From Deinococcus sp. Marseille-Q6407 (GTDB taxonomy: Bacteria > Deinococcota > Deinococci > Deinococcales > Deinococcaceae): a stretch of 64,000 nucleotides of DNA. The translations under genes were made by a program, and so were the position numbers. Positions 24,416 to 33,467 of this stretch are shown in pieces. Within the stretch, counting starts at the first letter, position 1, and each line of letters starts with the position of its first letter. The stretch lies in the NCBI RefSeq assembly GCF_946848805.1, contig NZ_CAMPFU010000007.1:38038-102037 (forward strand), in the 5' to 3' direction. A model generated the notes under the pieces. That model saw nothing but the letters and a program-made list of their open reading frames with translations, ran no database searches and was not told the origin of the DNA.

Positions 24416-25438
24416 GTGACCACAGCGCCCCTCTTTGCCGTTTCTGCCGCCGGCACCGCCGCAGCTCAGCCTGCCGGCGGCCCCGCCCTGGAACTGCGCG
24501 GCATTACCAAACGCTTCGGTGACCACACCGCCCTTGACGACTTTACCCTCAGCGTGCCGCGTGGCAGCCGCACCGGCATCATCGGCCGCAGCGGCGCCGG
24601 CAAAAGCACCCTGGTCCGGCTACTGAGCGGCCTGGACACCCCCGATAGCGGCGAACTGCGGCTGAGCGGCGAGAACCTGCTGGCCCTCAGCCCTGCCCAG
24701 CGCCGCGCCCGGCAGGCCCGCACCGGGCTGGTATTCCAGCATTTCAACCTGCTGGCTCAGCGCACCGCCGTGCAGAACGTGGCTCTGCCGCTGGAATTTG
24801 CCGGCGTCCCCAAAGCCCGCCGTGAAGCGCTGGCCCGCGAGGCCCTGGCGCAGGTTGGCCTGGCTGACCTGGGTGGCCGCTACCCGGCGCAGCTGTCGGG
24901 CGGCCAAAAGCAGCGGGTAGGCATTGCCCGCGCCCTGGTCACCAACCCCGAACTGCTGCTGGCCGATGAAGCCACCAGCGCCCTGGACCCCGAAACCAGC
25001 GCCAGCATTCTGAACCTGCTGATCCGTATCCAGCAGGAGCGCGACCTGACCCTGATCATCGTGACCCACCAGATGGAAGTGGTGCGCAGCTCGACCACCC
25101 ACGTGGCGGTGCTGGACCAGGGCCGGCTGGTGGAAAGCGGCGAAACCGGGCAGGTATTGGCCCGGCCGCAGCACGCGACCACCCGCGCCCTGCTGGGCGC
25201 CCACCAGCCGCAGGTGCAGCTGAGCGCGGATGAAGCGCTGCAGCAGCTGACCCTGCCTGCACTGGACGCGGCGGTGCTGAGCCGCCTGGCCGCGCTGGGT
25301 GGCCGGGTGGTAGAGGCGCAGCCCACCGTGATCGGTGGCCGCCAGCAGGTGCTGGCCTGGCTGGCGGTTCCGGCACAGTTCAGTGTCGCCGAGCTGTACG
25401 CTCAGCTGTTGGTCAACCCGGTGGAGGTGAGCGCATGA
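24416..25438 (+). CDS. metN: Methionine ABC transporter ATP-binding protein
   Basis: ATPase of the MetNIQ importer. Walker A GRSGAGKST, Q-loop LVFQHFNLLAQRT, signature LSGGQKQRVGIARAL and Walker B LLLADEATSALDP are intact, and the last ~75 residues form the NIL regulatory domain (HQPQVQLSADEALQQ onwards), which in MetN binds methionine and inhibits transport. The start is GTG at 24416. It overlaps metI by 4 nt. SAM-I control and the NIL domain together mark methionine as the substrate. Confidence 0.95.
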   Translation: MTTAPLFAVSAAGTAAAQPAGGPALELRGITKRFGDHTALDDFTLSVPRGSRTGIIGRSGAGKSTLVRLLSGLDTPDSGELRLSGENLLALSPAQRRARQARTGLVFQHFNLLAQRTAVQNVALPLEFAGVPKARREALAREALAQVGLADLGGRYPAQLSGGQKQRVGIARALVTNPELLLADEATSALDPETSASILNLLIRIQQERDLTLIIVTHQMEVVRSSTTHVAVLDQGRLVESGETGQVLARPQHATTRALLGAHQPQVQLSADEALQQLTLPALDAAVLSRLAALGGRVVEAQPTVIGGRQQVLAWLAVPAQFSVAELYAQLLVNPVEVSA

Positions 25439-26094
25439 CCCTGGATCCGGCTGTCTGGCCGCTGCTGTGGCAAGCCACGCTGCAAACCCTGTGGATGGTG
25501 ATTCCCGCTGCCCTGCTGGGTCAGTTGCTGGGCACCCTGCTGGGCGTCTGGCTGACCCTGACCCGCCCCGGCGGGCTGACGCCCAACCCGGCGCTATACC
25601 GGGTGCTGGACGCTGTCGTCAACGTGGGCCGCTCTTTTCCCTTCATCATCTTGATGATCGTGCTGATTCCGCTGACCCGCGCCCTGGTCGGCACGTCTAT
25701 CGGCAGCACCGCCGCCATCGTGCCGCTGACTGTGGCCGCCGTCCCGTTTCTGGCGCGGCTGGTAGAAGGCTCGCTGCGTGAGGTGCCGGCTGGCGTGACC
25801 GAGGCGGCCCGGGCCATGGGCGCCACCACCGGTCAGATCGTGACCAAGGTGCTGCTGCCCGAGGCCTTGCCGGGCCTGCTGCACTCCCTGACGGTGCTGG
25901 TCATCAGCCTGCTGGGGTACTCGGCCGTGGCCGGAGCCATCGGCGCCGGCGGGCTGGGCGACCTGGCCATTCGCTACGGGTATCAGCGGTTCGACACGCC
26001 CACCATGGTCGTGACCGTTGTGGCGTTGCTGCTGATCGTGCAGCTGATGCAGTGGCTGGGCGACTGGGCCGAGCGCCGCGCCGACCACCGCTGA
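25435..26094 (+). CDS. metI: Methionine ABC transporter permease
   Basis: 219-aa five-helix permease of the MetI type: VNVGRSFPFIILMIVLIPLT and the coupling loop around ITEAARAMGATT-like sequence (VTEAARAMGATTGQIVTKVL) are typical. The ATG overlaps the metN stop. It is followed 96 nt later by two tandem binding-protein genes. Confidence 0.95.
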   Translation: MTLDPAVWPLLWQATLQTLWMVIPAALLGQLLGTLLGVWLTLTRPGGLTPNPALYRVLDAVVNVGRSFPFIILMIVLIPLTRALVGTSIGSTAAIVPLTVAAVPFLARLVEGSLREVPAGVTEAARAMGATTGQIVTKVLLPEALPGLLHSLTVLVISLLGYSAVAGAIGAGGLGDLAIRYGYQRFDTPTMVVTVVALLLIVQLMQWLGDWAERRADHR

Positions 26095-26190
26095 CCCATG
26101 TCTGGCCGCTCATTCTAGAGCCGGCGAATCCCTTTCCAAACCGGCAGAGTGCCACTTTTTACCCCTCATTTCCCTTCAAGGAGCACCTCT

Positions 26191-27120
26191 ATGCGCCACG
26201 CCCTGCCTGCACCTGTCCTGCCCACGCTTGCCCTGACCAGTCTGTCTCTGCTGGCTGCCTGCAACAAGACGGCCCAGCAAACGACCAGCAGCACCCAGAC
26301 TGTTACTGCGTCCTCCACGGCGACTACGGCCAGTTCAGCAAGTGGCGAAGCAGCCCCGGCTAGCGCTGCAACCACTTCGGGAACGGCGGCCAGCAGTCAG
26401 CCAGTTACCCTGCGTGTTGGCGCCACCCCGGTGCCGGCCGGCGAGCTGCTCGAATTCGTTAAACCCAAGCTGGCCCAGCAGGGGATCAATCTGGTGGTGA
26501 CCGAGTTCACCGATTACGTGACGCCCAACACGGCGCTGGGCGAGGGCAGCCTGGACGCCAACCTGTTCCAGAGCCAGTCGTATATGGACACTTTCCAGGC
26601 TGACCGGCCACTCAACATCGTGGCGGTGCGGGACATCTATTTGCCGCCGCTGGGCCTTTACAGCAAAAAGGTCACCCGGCTGGCCGACTTACCCGACGGC
26701 GCCACCATCGCTGTTCCTAATGACCCCACCAATGAAGGCCGGGCGCTGCTGATGCTGCAAAAGGGCGGCCTGCTGACCCTCAAGCCGGAGGCCGCCACCG
26801 ACGCCGGCCTGAACGCCATCACCGAGAACCCGCACCACTTCAAATTTCTGGAACTGGAAGCGCCCCAGCTGCCCCGCTCGCTGCCCGACACCGACGCTTC
26901 TATCGTGAACGCCAACTACGCCCTGGAAGTAGGACTCAGCCCGGCCAAGGACGCCATCTTGCACGAGGATAAAGGCAGCCCTTACGTGAACGTGCTGGCC
27001 ACCACCGCCGACAAGAAGAATGACCCCAGCATCCAGCGGCTGGCTGACGCCCTGACCACCCCTGAAGTGCGCGACTGGTTGCAGCAAAAGTACAGCGGCA
27101 GCGTCATTCCGGTTTTCTGA
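26191..27120 (+). CDS. metQ: MetQ-family methionine-binding lipoprotein (copy 1)
   Basis: Lipobox LLAACN at about residues 20-25, then a Ser/Thr/Ala linker of about 45 residues, then the NlpA/MetQ fold: LRVGATPVPAGELLEFVKPK, DYVTPNTALGEGSLDANLFQ, and VNANYALEVG. The start at 26191 is chosen because AAGGAG lies at good spacing and the signal peptide then begins MRHALPAP; the frame extends to 26149 without support. It binds methionine or a derivative for MetNI. Confidence 0.93.
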   Translation: MRHALPAPVLPTLALTSLSLLAACNKTAQQTTSSTQTVTASSTATTASSASGEAAPASAATTSGTAASSQPVTLRVGATPVPAGELLEFVKPKLAQQGINLVVTEFTDYVTPNTALGEGSLDANLFQSQSYMDTFQADRPLNIVAVRDIYLPPLGLYSKKVTRLADLPDGATIAVPNDPTNEGRALLMLQKGGLLTLKPEAATDAGLNAITENPHHFKFLELEAPQLPRSLPDTDASIVNANYALEVGLSPAKDAILHEDKGSPYVNVLATTADKKNDPSIQRLADALTTPEVRDWLQQKYSGSVIPVF

Positions 27121-27166
27121 ACTTTTTTCCCTCTCCCGAACTTTCACGTTGAAAGGAAGACACATC

Positions 27167-28099
27167 ATGGCTCTCCCCTCCTCCCTGCGTTTGCTCCCGG
27201 CCCTCACCCTGACCGCCCTGCTGGCCGGCTGCTCGTCGCCCAATACGGCCAGCGGAACCACCAGCACCGATACGGCCACCAGCGCCCCTGCAGCGGGTAC
27301 GGCCAGCGCAGCCACCACGGCTGTCTCTGGGACTGCCGCTGCTCCGGCAGGCGAGGCTTCGGGCACGGACAGCACCCAGAACGCCGTACTTCGAGTAGGC
27401 GCCAACCCGGTGCCGCACGCAGAAATTCTGGAATTCGTCAAACCACAGCTGGCCAAAGAAGGCGTAGACCTGCAGATTGTGGAATTCAGCGACTATGTGC
27501 AGCCCAACGTGGCGCTGGGCGAAGGCAGCATTGACCTGAACTACTTCCAGCATCAGCCGTATCTGGATGAATTCCAGGCGCAGCGGCCCCTGGGCATTGT
27601 GGGTGGCGCCAAGATTCACGTGGAACCGCTGGGCCTTTACAGCCACCGCTACAACACCCTCAGCCAGCTGCCGGACGGCGCCACCATCGCCATTTCCAAC
27701 GACCCCAGCAACTCGGGCCGCGCCCTGAAACTGCTGGAAAAAGGCGGCCTGCTGAAAGTGGACCCCAAGGCCGGCATCAGTGCCACGGTGCTGGACATCA
27801 GCGACAACCCCAAGAAACTGCAGTTCCGCGAGCTGGACCCTGCGCAGCTGCCGCGCTCGCTGGACGATCTGGACGCCGCCGTGATCAACACCAACTACGC
27901 GCTGGAAGCCAAGCTGAACCCATTGAAGGACTCGCTGCTGCTGGAAGACGCCGACAGCCCCTACGCCAACCTGCTGGCCACCAAACCCGAAATGCTGAAC
28001 GATCCCCGTTATCTCAAGCTGGTCAAGGCCCTGCAGAGCAACGAGGTCAGAAAGTTCATTCTGGACAAGTACAAGGGCGCCATCGTCCCGGCTTTCTGA
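27167..28099 (+). CDS. metQ: MetQ-family methionine-binding lipoprotein (copy 2)
   Basis: A tandem paralogue of the preceding gene with lipobox LLAGCS, a Thr/Ala/Ser linker, and the same fold (LRVGANPVPHAEILEFVKPQ; LGEGSIDLNYFQHQPYLDEF). It begins at 27167 after AAAGGAAG; that ribosome site falls inside a 17-nt near-palindrome at 27140. The two copies are clearly diverged, so they may differ in ligand (for example L- versus D-methionine or oxidised methionine); this is inference. Confidence 0.93.
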   Translation: MALPSSLRLLPALTLTALLAGCSSPNTASGTTSTDTATSAPAAGTASAATTAVSGTAAAPAGEASGTDSTQNAVLRVGANPVPHAEILEFVKPQLAKEGVDLQIVEFSDYVQPNVALGEGSIDLNYFQHQPYLDEFQAQRPLGIVGGAKIHVEPLGLYSHRYNTLSQLPDGATIAISNDPSNSGRALKLLEKGGLLKVDPKAGISATVLDISDNPKKLQFRELDPAQLPRSLDDLDAAVINTNYALEAKLNPLKDSLLLEDADSPYANLLATKPEMLNDPRYLKLVKALQSNEVRKFILDKYKGAIVPAF

Positions 28100-28127
28100 G
28101 CCACCGATTCTCCCCGCTGCAGCCTCT

Positions 28128-28153
28128 GCCCCAGCCAGGCGGGGGCTTTTTTT
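28128..28153 (+). terminator. Terminator of metNIQ operon
   Basis: GCCCC / GGGGC stem with a 9-nt loop followed by seven T, 28 nt after the second metQ. Confidence 0.75.
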
Positions 28154-28172
28154 GGTCTACGGGAGGTCAAAG

Positions 28173-28214
28173 AAAACCCGGGAAAGAGGCGCCATTTGCT
28201 CTCTCCCCCGGGTT
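28173..28214 (-). terminator. Orphaned terminator of the split oxidoreductase gene
   Basis: On the minus strand AACCCGGG (28214-28207) pairs with CCCGGGTT (28182-28175), with an inner GAGAG/CTCTT stem, then TTTT. It belongs to the luciferase-like gene now ending at 47891, from which it was separated by the transposon. Confidence 0.65.
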
Positions 28215-28243
28215 CGCTGCAGCCGGGTGGCGGATTGGTCAGC

Positions 28244-28294
28244 TCACACCGTCGCCAGGTCTGCAGGGGCCGGAGCTGCCGTCAGGCCAGCAGC
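28244..28294 (-). pseudogene. Severed C-terminal codons of the luciferase-like oxidoreductase
   Basis: On the minus strand the left flank of the transposon reads, after the shared target duplication, GCT GGC CTG ACG and onward in frame to TGA at 28246-28244, encoding AAGLTAAPAPADLATV. Joined to the gene at 47910-48901 through one copy of GCAGC it restores an uninterrupted reading frame. Confidence 0.8.
28290..28294. repeat. 5-bp target-site duplication, left copy
   Basis: GCAGC immediately before the transposon end TGTCAATT; identical to 47910-47914. Confidence 0.9.
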
Positions 28295-28443
28295 TGTCAA
28301 TTATCGTTCCCGGTGGCACTGGTTGTGCGTTTGCGTGGCATTAGTGTTTGCGGTGGCACTACTCCCACGTAACTGGATTTTTCTCGTCAGGGAGACCAGA
28401 CTCTTCCAGATTGGCCTATGCGTGAGCGTTTGCCATGGCACTG
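28295..28443. repeat. Left-end array of putative TnsB-binding sites
   Basis: Four related sites read outward-in: the terminal one (28295-28321), then 28325-28343, 28342-28361 and 28422-28443. In opposite orientation they match the right-end consensus (C/T)AGTGCCAYGGCAAACGC. The innermost copy overlaps the first possible ATG of the left tniQ. Confidence 0.8.
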
Positions 28444-28468
28444 CCTCACGTGCTCTGATAGCAGGGCC

Positions 28469-29962
28469 GTGACTACTCAAAGTAACCTCTGGCCCATTCA
28501 CCCTCGCCTTCAACAGGGTGAGTGGCTGGGCAGCTGGATGCTCCGGGTCGCTGCGGCTAACGAGACCACTCTTCAGCGCCTTCTGCTTGACATGGGTCTG
28601 GAGCGCGGTGATGTGCGTGATGTCCTTCCTGCGGACAGGCTGGGCGATCTTGCTAGGCGTTCCGGTCAGCCTGTCTCCGCTCTTCTGGCGGCCGGGACAC
28701 CTCCACCAGTCATACTGCGTACTGCAGGACGGAACGGTGAAGTGCCTGCGCCGTTCCTTGGGATTCACCTGCTGCAGTACTGTCCGCTCTGTCTTTCCGG
28801 GGACACTGTGCCGTACATTCGTCTTTCATGGCTCAATCGCCGGGAAGTGCACTGTCAACATCACGGAAGATTGCTGCTCGATGCATGTCCGCACTGTTCT
28901 GGTGCACTCCGTGCCTCTTTCAACCTGGACAGAACCTGGCGCCGTCCTAGAACCGGCGGCACCCCAGGAAGAACGCCTGTCACATCCTGTCCGTGGTGCC
29001 TGGGTGATCTGGCTGCTCCAGCCGTTCTGCCTTCTCCCGAGAGTGCAGTCCTGCCTGTTGTAGAGCGCTCTGTCGTCTCCGGATCTGACTGGACGCTCTT
29101 TCTGACATGTCTGGAGGATTTCCTGGCCGGCTTTGGCCTCTGGGACATCCTGCAGAATGAACACCCTGTCGCCAGCATTGAACCTCCCCCGGCAAGTGCC
29201 TGGATGTCTTCGAACGGAAAGGGATTGAGACCCTCTGTTCAGGAGAGACTGAATGTGCGTCTGGGAGCTGCTCGGACTGGAACGTGGCTCATACAGGGTA
29301 ACGTCCAGCTGCGTCTCAAGCATTTCGCACGTGTTGCGCTGATTGAATCTGAGTCGCCCTACGGTGCGGGAGCGAACCGGGTATTGCTCCTACGCATCTG
29401 GCTACTCCAGGCGTTGCTGGACATGTCTCCTGGGAAGTTGCAAACTGATTGGCCAGGGTTGCTTGAAGGTGCACATGCCTACATGAGCTGGGAACACCGT
29501 GCTCTGCCGGACTTCTCGCTCACTGACGAGCAGTGGGCAGTCATAGCAGAAGCAGTTGCCCCAGCTTCGAATTGGAATGTGAACAATCGAAGGGGGCCGC
29601 AGACAGGTGCTCTTGATCGCCGTACTGCTGTGAATGATTTCCTGAACGCGTTGCGTACAGGTCAGGGAGTCACCTCGGCTCACAGTGTCAGTGGTAGAAG
29701 TCTCTCGCACCTCATCACACGCCTCAGCGACGGCGCTCAGCTGGGCTTCGCTCTCGGACTTCTGTACCGTCACCTGAACACTCCGATGCTGGAGATTCGC
29801 AAGGAGCGTAGTACCCGACGAGGCGGCGATGCTGACTGGCGGCGTCAGACGGACGCACTCTTCCTGAGCGACGGGATGATCGAGCTGATGCGCTGGCTCA
29901 ATCCCGCCCTGCACCGCGAGCTGGTGGCGCGCGTGCTTCTGGGGAAACGCTTGCCAGAGTAG
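28469..29962 (+). CDS. TniQ/TnsD-like target-selection protein (left end)
   Basis: TniQ-family protein expected to choose the insertion site and recruit the TnsC ATPase. It opens WPIHPRLQQGEWLGSWMLRV, typical of TniQ, and carries a zinc-binding region (YCPLC, HCQHH, CPHC) near residues 125-165 and a further CPWC. The C-terminal ~130 residues begin FSLTDEQWAVIAEAV and resemble the DUF4096 helix-turn-helix domain of IS5 transposases. The GTG at 28469 is preferred; an ATG at 28418 would place a TnsB site inside the coding region. About 497 aa. It stands alone, transcribed inward from the left end, separate from the tns operon on the other side. Confidence 0.82.
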   Translation: MTTQSNLWPIHPRLQQGEWLGSWMLRVAAANETTLQRLLLDMGLERGDVRDVLPADRLGDLARRSGQPVSALLAAGTPPPVILRTAGRNGEVPAPFLGIHLLQYCPLCLSGDTVPYIRLSWLNRREVHCQHHGRLLLDACPHCSGALRASFNLDRTWRRPRTGGTPGRTPVTSCPWCLGDLAAPAVLPSPESAVLPVVERSVVSGSDWTLFLTCLEDFLAGFGLWDILQNEHPVASIEPPPASAWMSSNGKGLRPSVQERLNVRLGAARTGTWLIQGNVQLRLKHFARVALIESESPYGAGANRVLLLRIWLLQALLDMSPGKLQTDWPGLLEGAHAYMSWEHRALPDFSLTDEQWAVIAEAVAPASNWNVNNRRGPQTGALDRRTAVNDFLNALRTGQGVTSAHSVSGRSLSHLITRLSDGAQLGFALGLLYRHLNTPMLEIRKERSTRRGGDADWRRQTDALFLSDGMIELMRWLNPALHRELVARVLLGKRLPE

Positions 29963-29964
29963 AG

Positions 29965-30378
29965 ATGTGCACGATCGTGTTCGGGCAGGCCCCGGAAATG
30001 AACTACCATGCACAGGTGAACCATTCCTCTGATGGACTTCCTATCCTGTATGGAGCTGTGGAAGCTGGACTGGTACAGACCAGCCAGGGACCTCATATCA
30101 ATACTGGACAGCTATGTACTCTCTACGTTTACCCGGATGCTGCCCGGGTCCTGTGGGTGCCAGATTGCGATGAAGATGAGATTGTCCTTCAGGACGGCAT
30201 GGAAGGAGAGGGACAGTGGTTTGTTGCCACAAGGGAATCAGATGCGTGGACCCTCCGGCGAGATTACTGGGATAGGGTCCGTGATGAATCGGCGGAGGAG
30301 GTGGTGATTACCGGTGACAGGAATGATGTACTCAGATACCTTGCGGCAATCCTCCTGAGTCCACCCACTCATGTTTGA
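29965..30378 (+). CDS. Hypothetical protein downstream of left tniQ
   Basis: 137 aa (or 126 aa from an ATG at 29998), beginning 2 nt after the tniQ stop and so likely coupled. Acidic, rich in Asp and Glu, with no recognised domain, signal peptide or membrane segment. The hairpin GAGCCTGA / TCAGGCTC at 30377-30405 covers its stop codon but lacks a T-run. No function can be assigned; the location suggests a tniQ accessory or cargo protein. Confidence 0.55.
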   Translation: MCTIVFGQAPEMNYHAQVNHSSDGLPILYGAVEAGLVQTSQGPHINTGQLCTLYVYPDAARVLWVPDCDEDEIVLQDGMEGEGQWFVATRESDAWTLRRDYWDRVRDESAEEVVITGDRNDVLRYLAAILLSPPTHV

Positions 30379-30547
30379 GCCTGACGGAATGATTCCCTCA
30401 GGCTCCGGTATGCTCCCACGTCCCACGCCTGCTGAGCTGATTGAAGCTCCGTTTCCGAGCACCTGAACTGCAGCATTTCATTACAGCAAGCTTTTCTACT
30501 GGTTCTGGAGGCGCTGATGAAAGTTCATGGCTATCCCCCTCCTGATT

Positions 30548-32476
30548 TCAATCAGGCGAGGCCTTCTGTTCGGGGTAAATGTCCTCCAGGGGCGTGGTCG
30601 ACAGATGCTGTTCTGGCCCGGTATTGCCTTCGGCATCGTCATCATCCAGGATGTTTGCTGCAGGGTTTTCCTCCCGGGGAAGAGCCTGGAGTAAGACAAT
30701 CGGCTGATTAGTAAGGAAATTGCTGAGACTGTCGGTAGCCGGGATGCTCAGTTTCATGATTTCCTCCCAGGCCACTGGTTTCTTGCACCACTCCGTGACA
30801 TTGGCGCCGGCTGGTCTGGTATTGATCTCATTCTGAATCTGCTTCATAACGGCCTGCATGATGTCCAGTAGTCCCTGTGGCACTGCCTGTTCACGCCAGA
30901 TGCGATCCAGATCAAGGCGCTGTTCCGTTCGGTTCACGATCCACGCCAGTGTGTAGGTGACGATATTGACCTTGTATGCTGGATAGGCACGTGCCATTTT
31001 GCTGGCTTCCCTGGAGAGGATAGCTATAGCCACGAGGCGCTGGAACAGCTCCCTGTTCACATCTACCGCGCCGATGTTGCTGAGACGAAGTGTGAAGTAC
31101 GCAAAGTTCTTCTGATTACCACGGCTCACAACGTCTGGCATCCCGTCCCAGATATCAATGAAACGGGCCACGTCAACCTTGGTGATCTTCTGATTCTTCG
31201 GATTCTCCTTGCGGAAGGCTTTCTTGCGCGCAGTCGTGGTCATGCCTGACTCTGCATCCTGGTATTGCCCACGAGCACGCTCATAGAACCAGTGTGACTG
31301 GGTGACTCCTGCCAGTGCAGGTGTCCACACTCTCTTGGACTCCTGCTCAAGTGCTACATGGAAGGAATCGTTGGCCGCCAGATCAGCCTCCTCGATCTTG
31401 TTCTGACTGTTGGCATAGCGTGAGATCAGTGGCACCATCTCCATCATTCGCTGCTGGTCGACGATGGTAATCTTGGCCTGCACATGCACCTGTCCGAGGT
31501 CCGCCCTGTCGCGCACCATTGCCCGGTGCAGCGAGGCGGTGGTCTGACCCCCGTTGACAATCTGGAGATCATGGATGCGGCTGATGGCCCGGCGCCCATT
31601 GGAGAGTGTCACGTACTCAACCTTTGATGCAGTGGCGGAGATGCCGTTGTTGTAAGCAAGGAACCGGCCCGGCTCCTTCAGTATGGTATGACGGATCCCC
31701 TTGTTCACTCCACCACGTGCCTGCAGGAATGCACGCACGTTGCGCTCGAGGAGACGCATTCCATGCTCAGCGTAGATCCTCGCTACCACATTCCCTGGGA
31801 TGATGGCGAGGCAGGCATCGTAGTCCTGCCCACTGCCAGGCATTTCGAGGCAGGGAATGTACTGCCCGAACATCTCCTGTAGGTCTATGATAATGGTTCT
31901 CGGTTGCTGTCGGTGGGCATGGTGCCGCTGGAGTTGCTGGATGTCCCACACGTGCCGCTTCACCATGAAGGTGCCGATGTTCACGTCCTCAGGCCGGTGG
32001 TCTCTTACTAGCCCGTCCGTGAACAGGTGCATCTGGACATGGCTCAGGTACTCGCGGTTCTCGTGTATCCGGAGGGCCATGTCGTAGCCAGGCATGGCCG
32101 ACTCCATGTTCAGGTGCAAGGGGTTCTCCGCTGAGAGCGCACGTTCCAGAAAGCGACCAAGCTGCCTGAAGGCACGCTGTACCTCCACGGGCGGGATGTA
32201 CTCAGGCGGTATGACGCCGCGCTGGATGGTCACGAACAGATCCAGCCGGTCTCCGGCATCTGAAAGGGAGTAACCACTGACCCGCATTCGGGCATTCTGG
32301 TAGTGGGCAACCTCGCCATCCTCGAATGGGGCGTTACGTAGGTCATCGGTGAGCTGGTCGATGAACAGAGTCGTCAGCATCTCCGCGTGGTAGGCACCGC
32401 CTTCCGGAGCGCTGTCGAGGCCAGTGCTGATGTCCTCCTGTACGCGTGTGGCAAATTCGATCAGATCAGTGTTCAT
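30548..32476 (-). CDS. AIPR-family protein (abortive infection/phage resistance)
   Basis: 642 aa with the AIPR core: FLAYNNGISATASKVEY, then ISRIHDLQIVNGGQTTASLH, and a later segment SQNKIEEADLAANDSFH. AIPR proteins occur in phage-defence and restriction clusters; their biochemical activity is poorly defined. It is the last gene of the five-gene operon and its start overlaps the DUF4420 gene by 11 nt. The 169-nt gap between its stop and the hypothetical gene at 30378 holds no clear terminator. Confidence 0.85.
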   Translation of the reverse strand: MNTDLIEFATRVQEDISTGLDSAPEGGAYHAEMLTTLFIDQLTDDLRNAPFEDGEVAHYQNARMRVSGYSLSDAGDRLDLFVTIQRGVIPPEYIPPVEVQRAFRQLGRFLERALSAENPLHLNMESAMPGYDMALRIHENREYLSHVQMHLFTDGLVRDHRPEDVNIGTFMVKRHVWDIQQLQRHHAHRQQPRTIIIDLQEMFGQYIPCLEMPGSGQDYDACLAIIPGNVVARIYAEHGMRLLERNVRAFLQARGGVNKGIRHTILKEPGRFLAYNNGISATASKVEYVTLSNGRRAISRIHDLQIVNGGQTTASLHRAMVRDRADLGQVHVQAKITIVDQQRMMEMVPLISRYANSQNKIEEADLAANDSFHVALEQESKRVWTPALAGVTQSHWFYERARGQYQDAESGMTTTARKKAFRKENPKNQKITKVDVARFIDIWDGMPDVVSRGNQKNFAYFTLRLSNIGAVDVNRELFQRLVAIAILSREASKMARAYPAYKVNIVTYTLAWIVNRTEQRLDLDRIWREQAVPQGLLDIMQAVMKQIQNEINTRPAGANVTEWCKKPVAWEEIMKLSIPATDSLSNFLTNQPIVLLQALPREENPAANILDDDDAEGNTGPEQHLSTTPLEDIYPEQKASPD

Positions 32477-33467
32477 TGTTGCTGGTGATCTCCAGGGCAG
32501 GGTTCCAGGGAAAGTCTGTCGGGACCTGAAAGTAGTGGCATGAGGCGAGGTTGATGGTGTAGGTACACTGTTCGATACCGACTGGTACGCTAGCGACAGT
32601 CAGTGCCGGGAAACCGGATGTGACGTGGAAGATGCGAAGATCCTGCACGGCAAGCCGTAGATCATCACGCAGTTCGCGGTCCTGTTCAACATAGCCTGCG
32701 GCCAGTAGACGGCTTTCCAGAAGCTGGTGCGCCTCTGGTGGAAGCATTGCGCGGATGCTGGCGCTCAGTTCCCTGAGCGTCATTCCCTGGCTGTCCCGGC
32801 GCAGGCGCAGGTGGCCCAGCAGGAGCTTGCTACCGGGAGACGGTGTCAGTTGCTGAAGACTGGAGATGCTGACGGTCTCGCTGCCAGTTGTCCCGGTTTT
32901 CAGTTCAATGGTGCAGGCACCCAGCTCGAAGTCATGGGCGGCACCGGCTGGCCCGAGCCAGCATCCCAGACCGGCCAGACCGGGGCGGTGGGGCAGAACA
33001 TGGTGCTTCAGGTACCACAGTTCCCCGAAGAGTCCACGCGCCCAGCGTTCAGTGTCTCCCTCTTCCCGGCGACGCAGGAACTCCCGCCACAGGTCGAGGC
33101 GCGCGAGGATCACATGTCCTGCATTCACGGGGTCATCTTCAAGCTGGGCGATGAGGTCATCACCGATCAGGGTGAAGAGTTCCTGGTAGCGCTGATCAGC
33201 AGAAGCCAGCTCAATGTTCACCTGTCCGGAGAACAGCCGGTCATCCTGCAATCGTGTGAGCGTGATCGCGGTGGTCATGCCCTGGCGTTGGAGGATTCGC
33301 GCCTGAGCGGAGTCCAGCCGGAGGATGAGCACCCGCTGTGCATCCGGAACACGCAGGCCCGCTGCCACGGCTGAGTGAACGCCATCATGGCTGCTCTGCA
33401 TCAGCAATGCTGTGTCAGGCCCGTGGGGCTTACTCTCCAGGGCTGCCCAGGTATCACTGAGATTCAA
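32466..33467 (-). CDS. DUF4420 PD-(D/E)XK nuclease-like protein
   Basis: 333 aa of the DUF4420 family, a restriction-endonuclease-fold protein. The putative catalytic segment is DFELGACTIELKTGT (acidic residue then E-x-K) near residues 178-192, and VSISSLQQL follows as in the family. The frame starts with TTG overlapping the Z1 stop (TTGA), so translation is coupled. In related clusters this is the candidate nuclease. Confidence 0.82.
   Translation of the reverse strand: MNLSDTWAALESKPHGPDTALLMQSSHDGVHSAVAAGLRVPDAQRVLILRLDSAQARILQRQGMTTAITLTRLQDDRLFSGQVNIELASADQRYQELFTLIGDDLIAQLEDDPVNAGHVILARLDLWREFLRRREEGDTERWARGLFGELWYLKHHVLPHRPGLAGLGCWLGPAGAAHDFELGACTIELKTGTTGSETVSISSLQQLTPSPGSKLLLGHLRLRRDSQGMTLRELSASIRAMLPPEAHQLLESRLLAAGYVEQDRELRDDLRLAVQDLRIFHVTSGFPALTVASVPVGIEQCTYTINLASCHYFQVPTDFPWNPALEITSNNEH

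Noticed and set aside
30377..30405. Rho-independent terminator after the small acidic gene
   Set aside because: The 8-bp stem overlaps the stop codon and no T-run follows, so it was not listed as a terminator.
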